DNA from: JBBIVB01 sp964567515
Lineage (GTDB): Bacteria; Patescibacteriota; Patescibacteriia; Veblenbacterales; UBA10138
Reading direction: 5' to 3'
Length of the DNA: 10,095 bases
Assembly: GCA_964567515.1 (NCBI GenBank)
Contig: CAZMMW010000029.1
Location: forward strand, 1 to 10,095
In this document: one piece after another, positions 1 through 5,364 of the stretch
Layout of the letters: each line of letters begins with the position of its first letter
Position numbering within the stretch: position 1 is the stretch's first letter
Program-made: the position numbers and the translations under genes
The notes under the pieces: generated by a model
Seen by the model: only the letters and a program-made list of their open reading frames with translations
What the model was told of the DNA's origin: nothing
The model's database searches: none

Positions 1-11
1 GATTTAAAATT

Positions 12-32
12 AAAAGATGCCCAACACCTTTT
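12..32 (-). terminator. weak hairpin after ferredoxin gene
   Basis: On the minus strand, about 33 nt after the ferredoxin stop, AAAAGGTG and CATCTTTT can pair (one G-U) around a 5-nt loop, followed by an AATTTT tract. The stem is short and AT-rich, so this is at best a weak intrinsic terminator. Seen directly as an inverted repeat; its function is inferred. Confidence 0.3.
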
Positions 33-64
33 ATTTTAGCGTTTAAATTAGTATTTGATTACTC

Positions 65-313
65 TTAAGGATAAATTTGCTTACCTAAATCATCCTCAAT
101 AATCACCGCGTTAACTGGGCAAGAGCGGGCGGCTTCTAGAATTTTTTGGACGTCGGCCGACAATTTGTCATAAGTCACCCAATCGCTGGTTTTGATACTA
201 TCTTTGGTTTTCATTACTGCCTTGCCCTCATCATCTAATTCAAAAACTTCAGGCAACAACGCAATACAGGAAGCAGCGCTGATGCATAAATCTCTATCTA
301 CTTTAACTCGCAT
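65..313 (-). CDS. small single-cluster ferredoxin, probably [3Fe-4S]
   Basis: An 82-residue soluble electron carrier of the single-cluster archaeal/bacterial ferredoxin type. The N-terminal binding loop has Cys10 and Cys16, and the third ligand Cys65 lies in the typical C-terminal SCPVNAV segment. The LPEVFELDDEGKA stretch after the first loop is also typical of the family. Where four-iron proteins have a second Cys (or Asp in Pyrococcus-type proteins), this protein has Ala13, so the pattern is Cys-x2-Ala-x2-Cys plus a distant Cys-Pro. Three ligands fit a [3Fe-4S] cluster, although cluster type cannot be proved from sequence. About 49 residues separate Cys16 from Cys65, a little more than in compact homologues. 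The start ATG has no clear Shine-Dalgarno. The redox partner is unknown, and nothing nearby is an obvious oxidoreductase. The gene stands apart from the AMP-pathway genes, separated by a hairpin element and a decayed transporter. Confidence 0.88.
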   Translation of the reverse strand: MRVKVDRDLCISAASCIALLPEVFELDDEGKAVMKTKDSIKTSDWVTYDKLSADVQKILEAARSCPVNAVIIEDDLGKQIYP

Positions 314-321
314 ATATTTTT

Positions 322-350
322 TATTTAAAAATTAATATATTAATTGTAAA
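322..350 (-). promoter_or_regulatory. possible promoter of the ferredoxin gene
   Basis: Minus-strand TTTACA (350-345) lies 17 nt from TAAATA (327-322), a loose match to a housekeeping promoter. The predicted transcript would start almost at the ferredoxin ATG, giving a leaderless or nearly leaderless mRNA, which agrees with the lack of a ribosome binding site. The 16-bp perfect palindrome AATTAATATATTAATT (330-345) fills the spacer and could be an operator, but AT-only palindromes arise easily in this background. Confidence 0.3.
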
Positions 351-379
351 AATTTTTATTAATACCTTTTATTCTTGTA

Positions 380-438
380 TCATCCTGAACTTGTTTTAGA
401 ATCTATTTATTTGAGATGCTGAAACAAATTCAGTATGA
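380..438. repeat. long imperfect hairpin, REP/MITE-like element
   Basis: Positions 380-404 and 414-438 form an inverted repeat of 25 pairs with three mismatches and one G-U, around a 9-nt loop (405-413). The arms contain CATCCTGAACTTGTTT and the near-complement AAACAAATTCAGTATG. It is much more GC-balanced than the surrounding AT-rich DNA and lies between the ferredoxin gene and a decayed transporter. This matches the general form of dispersed palindromic elements in bacterial genomes; I see no second copy in this window. It may also act as a bidirectional terminator or as a 3'-end stabiliser for transcripts arriving from the right. Confidence 0.6.
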
Positions 439-446
439 CAACTCTC

Positions 447-736
447 TTATAAAGCAATTAAAATGGCGCCCACAGCCATCAATATTATACCAGCTATTAT
501 TTTAAAAGTTAAACTTTCCCGCAAAATTACCGCTGCTAAAACTATAGTAAAGACCAAAAATAGCTTATCAATGGAATCGACCTTAGAAACCTCGCCTATT
601 CTTAAGGCATAAAAATAAAAATAGTGCGGATGGCAGTAGCTAAATTAGAATTAACCTCAGCTACATCTATCTTAGCCAAGATAGCAGTGAGTCCAGCAAA
701 AAAAGCAGATAACAATGCGGCAATTAATCAAGGCAT
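447..736 (-). pseudogene. remnant of an EamA/DMT-family membrane transporter
   Basis: Reading the minus strand from an ATG at 734-736 gives a hydrophobic start broken by TGA at codon 3 (728-730). It continues LIAALLSAFFAGLTAILAKI and then a segment ending AIRTIFIF, typical of the first helices of small EamA (drug/metabolite transporter) proteins. The frame stops, and another frame continues at about position 620 with YALRIGEVSKVDSIDK, then the hydrophobic LFLVFTIVLAAVILRESLTF and a last helix ending GAILIAL, stopping at TAA 447-449. These are the family's N- and C-terminal parts. Relative to the usual roughly 140-residue protein, about 45-60 middle residues are missing, so an internal deletion plus a nonsense mutation best explains it. 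The deletion joint lies in a T-rich run near 617-630. The family is inferred from motif memory; the breakage is read directly. Confidence 0.72.
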
Positions 737-744
737 GTTAAAAA

Positions 745-757
745 TTTAAAATTAAAA
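745..757. repeat. AT-only 13-mer, one of three copies
   Basis: The sequence TTTAAAATTAAAA occurs here, at 3-15 and at 4367-4379, each time between genes. In this copy it directly follows the AMP phosphorylase stop on the transcribed strand. Identical 13-mers in three gaps suggest a dispersed AT-rich intergenic sequence, though biased base composition may be enough to explain them. Confidence 0.4.
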
Positions 758-758
758 A

Positions 759-2255
759 TTATTTAATAAAAACCGCTGTGTTTTTTCGAGCAGCCGCTAC
801 TCCCAATTGTAATCTTTCTTTACTAAATGCATAAAGGGTAAAAAGCTTGTCCCCTTTTTTGACTTTATTACCCCAATTTACATGCATATGAATACCTGCT
901 ATTTTTTCCCGCGGCGCTCCTAAATTCATGCAGATTTCATTGATTGCGCGATCATGGATCAAAGCAATCCGACCACTTTTCTTAGCGTGAATTTCATAAT
1001 GAAAAGCGCCGGTGGCCACTTCTTCGGAATTAATGTCTGGATTACCGCCCTGCGCCTTAATAATTTCTTGCATCTTTTTCCAAGCAACGCCACGTCGTAA
1101 TTGTTTATAAGCTATTTTTCGCCCCTGCCCTCGTTTGCAAAAACCTCTTAATTCAAGTAATTGCCCAGCTAAATAAATTGATTTGCGCTCCAAATCATGA
1201 GGGCGTAATTTATGTTGTTGTAATACCCGTAAAACATCTCGCGCTTCCAGGGCAGGACCAATACCTCGTCCCACTGGTTCGCGTGCCAAAGTCTTTATCA
1301 CCTTAACCTGCATACCAAATTTTTTACCCAACCAGATAAATTTTTTTTCTAACATATTAGCAACGCGACGATTAGGAATTTTGGTAGTCTCCCCTATCGG
1401 CATATCAATGACTAAATAATCAACGCCCATGGCAACCTTTTTTGCCATAATGGAAACAAGCATTTTATCATAGGGTTCAAGCGCTAGGGGACGTGAAATT
1501 TGAATTATCTTATCATCTGCTGGCGCAATGTTTAAACCACCACCCCATACTAAGCAAGCTTTAGTTTTTTTAACAATATTTTTAATCTCTTTTATAGTAA
1601 AAGAAACTGGCGCTAAAACTTCCATAGTATCAGCTGTGCCTGCCGGAGAGGTAATAGCTCGGGAAGATGTTTTGGGAATATATAAACCCAAAGATGCAAT
1701 AATGGGTACTACTACCATAGTAGTGCGATTACCCGGCAAACCGCCTACCGAATGTTTATCCACCACTTTAATTGGCATATTCATGTTTTCGCCAGTCTCG
1801 GCCATTGCTTTAGACAAATAATACAACTCTGCGTTAGAATAAGGTTTAACAAAACTGGATGACACAAAATAAGTTATTTCTACCGCTGATAAACGATTTT
1901 CAGCTATATCGGAAATAATAGAATAAATTTCTTCGTAAGATAGTATTTTGCCTAACATTTTACGTTTGATAGCTTGAATAGACGGTGGGCGGGAAATGAT
2001 AGCAACCTCTACAATGTCATCGTTTGTTATATTGTGCCGTCGCCACACTTCTCGAAATAATCCAATATAGCCAGCTTTAACGCGAGATTTACTAGTATCT
2101 GCCAAAACAATTATTTTTTGTTTATTGTTCCATTTAAGTTCAATCCTATCGCCCGCTTGAATACCTAAAGTTTCTGCCTCCTCTTCATTAATCACCGCCA
2201 CAATTTCACCACCAGCGGAAAAATCTAATTTTTTTGATTTTAAATAGAAAGCCAT
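759..2255 (-). CDS. deoA: AMP phosphorylase (archaeal-type, AMP pathway)
   Basis: Phosphorolyses AMP (and related NMPs) to the free base plus ribose-1,5-bisphosphate, the entry step of the AMP pathway, in the cytoplasm. At 498 residues it has the extra N-terminal domain (about 1-84) that sets AMP phosphorylases apart from the roughly 440-residue thymidine and pyrimidine phosphorylases. The shared nucleoside-phosphorylase core follows, with KHSVGGLPGNRTTM (167-180), the SRAITSPAGTADTMEVL phosphate/substrate segment (198-214) and GLNIAPADDKIIQISRPLAL (240-259). The C-terminal domain ends with HMHVNWGNKVKKGDKLF. No lesion is visible. It is the third pathway enzyme in transcription order, after ribose-1,5-bisphosphate isomerase and RuBisCO, separated from RuBisCO by a decayed HAD gene whose old stop lies 7 nt before this ATG. 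No Shine-Dalgarno is evident. The symbol follows common annotation; AMP specificity is inferred from the N-terminal domain and the neighbours. Confidence 0.93.
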   Translation of the reverse strand: MAFYLKSKKLDFSAGGEIVAVINEEEAETLGIQAGDRIELKWNNKQKIIVLADTSKSRVKAGYIGLFREVWRRHNITNDDIVEVAIISRPPSIQAIKRKMLGKILSYEEIYSIISDIAENRLSAVEITYFVSSSFVKPYSNAELYYLSKAMAETGENMNMPIKVVDKHSVGGLPGNRTTMVVVPIIASLGLYIPKTSSRAITSPAGTADTMEVLAPVSFTIKEIKNIVKKTKACLVWGGGLNIAPADDKIIQISRPLALEPYDKMLVSIMAKKVAMGVDYLVIDMPIGETTKIPNRRVANMLEKKFIWLGKKFGMQVKVIKTLAREPVGRGIGPALEARDVLRVLQQHKLRPHDLERKSIYLAGQLLELRGFCKRGQGRKIAYKQLRRGVAWKKMQEIIKAQGGNPDINSEEVATGAFHYEIHAKKSGRIALIHDRAINEICMNLGAPREKIAGIHMHVNWGNKVKKGDKLFTLYAFSKERLQLGVAAARKNTAVFIK

Positions 2256-2262
2256 TGAAAAT

Positions 2263-2884
2263 TTATTTAATAATTATGGAATAACGAGATAAATCTTTTT
2301 TTAGTTTAGCATAATTTTTGAATAATAGACTATTGATACCTAAACGACGTGACGGCAAAACATCATCGCTCATTTATCGCCAAGCATTAAACATTCTGAA
2401 GGACGATAACCGGTTTTCTTAAGTAAAAATTAAAAAACTGAAGTAATGGTTTAATAACGCCAACTTGATAAGAAAACAACGGATAATCAATATATTTAAA
2501 TAATCTAGTCTTTTTAATAATCCTAGCTTCAAGCACACTACTATTAGATAAGAGACCAATTTTATAACCAAGACCTTTCAATTGTCTAAGAAGAGGCAAG
2601 GTATAATTGTAAAGTTTAGTATTTGATTCAGCGATATGACGTAACTGGATTACTCTGTTTACTAAATCCGGTTGTAAAGGTAGCCCAATATTCCTACAAA
2701 GATTGGCGTAAGCTAAATATTCAGATGACCAAAGTTTTAACTGTAATAATCTCTCAAAAATCTTTACAAATTTCTTATAAGGTATCTTAGATTTAACTAC
2801 CTCTGAAATTTTCTTACCAGAAATATAAGGAACTTTCCGATAAGTCAGGGTTTGCCACAAATCTAAAATAATCCGCTTTATCAT
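2263..2884 (-). pseudogene. frameshifted HAD-superfamily hydrolase
   Basis: The intact 5' part, read from ATG 2884 (an upstream in-frame ATG at 2908 overlaps RuBisCO), shows HAD motif I (IILDLWQTL), motif II (GLLSNSS) and the motif III lysine in GVIKP. The usual second Asp of motif I is Trp. After KP (2447-2452) the reading frame is wrong and stops at TAA 2387-2389, before motif IV. The lost part can be followed in other frames. One reads TSVF, a TAA at 2430-2432, then FLLKKTGYRPSECLMLGD (about 2429-2376). A second slip near 2373-2376 leads to MSDDVLPSRRLGINSLLF and a natural stop at 2263-2265. Motif IV (GD plus SDD) is thus split across two frames. Two frame slips plus a nonsense codon point to a decayed gene, not programmed frameshifting; assembly error would need several independent errors. 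It lies 13 nt after RuBisCO and 7 nt before AMP phosphorylase, so it was once an operon member. Its substrate is unknown. Confidence 0.85.
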
Positions 2885-2897
2885 GTATCTTTTTAAA

Positions 2898-4352
2898 TTA
2901 ATAAACAATCTTCGGCTCTGTACCCCAGAGTTTAACTGCTACCGACAAGGCTGACTCAGGAAAAGCTTTTACATAATCTTTAATACTCTGTCCGGCCATT
3001 ATTGCTTTACGAGCCTCCAAGGCCGCTTCCGCTCCTTTTTCTGCTCCTTGAGGATGATCCAATACGCCACCACCTAACTGGATAAAAATATCCTTACCTA
3101 ATTTTTGTGCTACTGTATCCAAAACCCCAGGGTGTAAACCGCCCGAAGCCACTGACCAAACCGGCTTGATCGTATACCATTTCTGCCCCAAGGAATGAAG
3201 GTGGGGGTCGGGTAGTGTTTCATCCGACGATGCCACTCGTTTAATTTGCTCTACTTCCGGAGAAAAATGAAATTGATCAAATGGCGCGGCTAATTCAGCC
3301 GGATTCATAGCTGTATCTATCAACTCGCTTTCACCATAATCCTCCATTTTGGCTTTAGGCAACCCAATGTGTAAAGAATCGACTCCCAACAAGCGCATTA
3401 TTTTAGCAATTGTCAACATGGATATACTGAAACCCCATAAAGCCCCCTCCCCTCTAATTCCCGGGCCAGATTCGCGCGTAAAAAATCCGTGCATTGCCCG
3501 ATGGGCATAAATAAATAACCCGGGATTTTTTAAACGCATACTATGTACCGCTGTAAAACCGGTTGTTACTACATCCACCATCATCGCTCGTCCACCATAC
3601 TCTTTAATCATCTCAGCTCTTTTTACCATAGTATCAATATCAGAATGAGTAATATTACAAAGATAAAGTTTTTTGGGATAACCCCTTTGTTCCACTTCTC
3701 GCTGAACAGCCAATACTTCTTTTACTCGATCTTCAAATTTATTAAACGGTAAACTGGTTAGATTCTCATCGTCTTTAATAAAATCATAAGTACCGTCACC
3801 GGCTGTCCACAAACGTCTTGCCAATATTGCCTGCTCTTGGGCGGTACAGCCAACTTTAGGTTTAGGTACCGTGCCCATAATTGGATGACTATCGGTATGA
3901 TCCAATATTTCTCGCAAACCAGCTATACCAAAACGCGGACCAGGAAAAGATGTTACTAAAGGACGAGGAAAACGAATATCAAATATTCTTAAACCTTGTA
4001 CCATTTTCATACCGGCAATATTGCCCACCGGACCAGCTAAAAAACCAGACATATTCCCAAGTTCAAACAAATCCCAGCGATAGGCCACTTTAAACATATG
4101 ATTGGCGCGATCAATATCATAAGCAATCGCTTTATATTCATCAGCCACCTTCATTCCTGAATCAGCCCTAACTTCTACCTTGGTCCAAGTACCTGTGGAA
4201 GATTCAGCGGCCACCGAAGCAACGGCGTCTAGAAAAACATCATCTGGGATGCCGTTCGCCAAATGTAATTTAAATAAAACGATAACATAATTTTCATCTG
4301 GATTTTTTGGTTGCCACCCTGGAGGCGCTAAATAATTTAATTGTACAGCCAT
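2898..4352 (-). CDS. rbcL: RuBisCO large chain, form II/III type
   Basis: Carboxylates ribulose-1,5-bisphosphate to two 3-phosphoglycerates; here it most likely consumes RuBP made from AMP and not in a Calvin cycle. At 484 residues it carries the full catalytic set: Glu50 and Thr55-Trp56 in ESSTGTW, Asn111, the KPK pair (Lys164, Lys166), the carbamylation/metal motif with Lys193, Asp195 and Glu196 (GTYDFIKDDEN), His284-Arg285, His328, loop-6 Lys335, Ser403-Gly-Gly, and the GGG phosphate loop near 427-429. It is therefore a true RuBisCO and not a RuBisCO-like protein. The spacing from loop-6 Lys to the SGG serine (68 residues, against 45 in the plant enzyme) shows an insertion of about two dozen residues, as in Methanococcoides/CPR form II/III enzymes. 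It lies 82 nt after the isomerase gene and 13 nt before the HAD pseudogene. No small subunit or activase gene is present in the window. No Shine-Dalgarno is seen at the ATG. Confidence 0.96.
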   Translation of the reverse strand: MAVQLNYLAPPGWQPKNPDENYVIVLFKLHLANGIPDDVFLDAVASVAAESSTGTWTKVEVRADSGMKVADEYKAIAYDIDRANHMFKVAYRWDLFELGNMSGFLAGPVGNIAGMKMVQGLRIFDIRFPRPLVTSFPGPRFGIAGLREILDHTDSHPIMGTVPKPKVGCTAQEQAILARRLWTAGDGTYDFIKDDENLTSLPFNKFEDRVKEVLAVQREVEQRGYPKKLYLCNITHSDIDTMVKRAEMIKEYGGRAMMVDVVTTGFTAVHSMRLKNPGLFIYAHRAMHGFFTRESGPGIRGEGALWGFSISMLTIAKIMRLLGVDSLHIGLPKAKMEDYGESELIDTAMNPAELAAPFDQFHFSPEVEQIKRVASSDETLPDPHLHSLGQKWYTIKPVWSVASGGLHPGVLDTVAQKLGKDIFIQLGGGVLDHPQGAEKGAEAALEARKAIMAGQSIKDYVKAFPESALSVAVKLWGTEPKIVY

Positions 4353-4434
4353 AAGAGAATTTGAAGTTTAAAATTAAAAGTTAAAAATCATCTTTAATTT
4401 TGAATCGTAATTTTGAGCTTTGTATTTTTAATTT
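4353..4434 (-). promoter_or_regulatory. 82-nt AT-rich spacer between isomerase and RuBisCO, inverted repeat
   Basis: AAAAGTTAAAAAT (4376-4388) and its exact complement ATTTTTAACTTTT (4431-4443) could form a 13-bp AT stem that includes the isomerase stop codon. Inside lie two TCAAAATTA copies (minus strand), and beside it one copy of the 13-mer TTTAAAATTAAAA (4367-4379). I see no convincing -35/-10 pair, so RuBisCO may be read from upstream or from a weak promoter. The stem may modulate read-through; that is inference. Confidence 0.4.
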
Positions 4435-5361
4435 TTAACTTTTCAGCCATGGATAAAATTTTAACGCCGCTTTTTTAACTTGCGCTGGTTTAATAATGCC
4501 CGCTTCGGTTACTATACCGGTAATAAACTTGGCCGGAATTTTATCAAAAGCAAAATTAATAATTTTGGTTCCATGAGGCGCCCCTAACCAAATTTCTTTA
4601 CCTGGTCTTATTTCTATAATACTCTGTTTATCCCAATCTAATTTTAGTAAACTAGCCACAATATAAACTGGAATCTGGGATTCGTAAGCCGCTAGCGCTA
4701 TGCCAAAACTACCAATTTTATTAATCACCGAACCATCTGGTTCAATACAATCAGCGCCTAAAAATACCAAATTAATTTTTATTCTGTCGCCAGAATGATT
4801 AGAAACTAGCCAAGCGGCAGCGCTATCAACCACTAATACTGATTTTATTCCCGCCCGCCTTAAACGCCGATCAGTAATTCTACCTTGAAACAAAGGCCTG
4901 GTTTCGGTATGCCAAACTGTAAACTTTTTAGCAGCTTCCTTAGCTTGTTTTAAAATTGATTCTACTTGAGATGAATGGCAATGGGTGAAAATGTTAATAC
5001 CTGATTTAATTAATCTGGAACCGTATTGACTAATTAAACTATCGGCCGAAGCTACCGCTAATTTTATTTTCTGTTCTTGTTTTTTTAAATAAACCTGCCA
5101 CTCGTTATATCTAATTTGTGGAATTAAAGAATTAATAAACCAGCTAACTAAATTTCGTGCCATCGGTTCTGTGGGACGCAAGTTAGCCAGCCTATCTGCT
5201 ATTTTACGTAAACGCCAAAGATCCTTAGCCTGATGGCAATGTTGATAACTACGTGCTACCAAAATCACGTGTTGTAAAGTAGTTAAGGCCACACTACGAG
5301 CGCCCTGCACTTTAATATCTTTAATATGTTTTTCAAAAGTGGTTAAAGTGATTTTTTTCAT
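4435..5361 (-). CDS. e2b2: ribose-1,5-bisphosphate isomerase
   Basis: Converts ribose-1,5-bisphosphate from AMP phosphorylase into ribulose-1,5-bisphosphate for RuBisCO. The 308-residue protein has the eIF2B-alpha/MtnA-like fold: a helical N-terminal part (about 1-95) and a Rossmann-like C-terminal part. Family landmarks are the catalytic-type cysteine in THCHSS (Cys128) and aspartate in GADCIEPDGSVINKIG (Asp204). Also present are TRPLFQGR (155-161), the SAAAWLV loop and the late PAKFITGIVTEAGII segment. Methylthioribose-1-phosphate isomerase and eIF2B-like regulators share the fold. The direct pairing with RuBisCO and AMP phosphorylase, plus the length, makes the isomerase call strong. The gene starts 3 nt after the stop of the VirD4-like ATPase and so is the last member of the tight four-gene run that begins at 9724. 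No Shine-Dalgarno is visible, so translational coupling to the upstream gene is likely. Confidence 0.93.
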   Translation of the reverse strand: MKKITLTTFEKHIKDIKVQGARSVALTTLQHVILVARSYQHCHQAKDLWRLRKIADRLANLRPTEPMARNLVSWFINSLIPQIRYNEWQVYLKKQEQKIKLAVASADSLISQYGSRLIKSGINIFTHCHSSQVESILKQAKEAAKKFTVWHTETRPLFQGRITDRRLRRAGIKSVLVVDSAAAWLVSNHSGDRIKINLVFLGADCIEPDGSVINKIGSFGIALAAYESQIPVYIVASLLKLDWDKQSIIEIRPGKEIWLGAPHGTKIINFAFDKIPAKFITGIVTEAGIIKPAQVKKAALKFYPWLKS

Positions 5362-5364
5362 ATT

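Noticed and set aside
330..345. 16-bp palindrome before the ferredoxin gene as a firm operator.
   Set aside because: It is AT-only, in very AT-rich DNA; kept only as a remark in the weak promoter entry.
728..730. In-frame TGA in the transporter remnant as a sign of a recoded genetic code (TGA as Gly or Trp).
   Set aside because: The remnant also has an internal deletion and frame change, and all seven intact genes read fully with the standard code and contain no in-frame TGA, so ordinary decay is simpler.
2370..2452. Programmed ribosomal frameshifting in the HAD gene.
   Set aside because: It would need two shifts and read-through of a TAA within about 80 nt, with no slippery heptamer and pseudoknot that I can recognise.
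2387..2908. A short but functional HAD protein of about 165-173 residues.
   Set aside because: Motif IV is missing in this frame but is clearly readable in other frames downstream, which shows truncation by frameshift and not a natural short protein.
2898..4352. RuBisCO-like protein (form IV) instead of true RuBisCO.
   Set aside because: The carbamylated Lys, the Asp/Glu metal ligands, both KPK lysines, His284, His328 and loop-6 Lys335 are all present.
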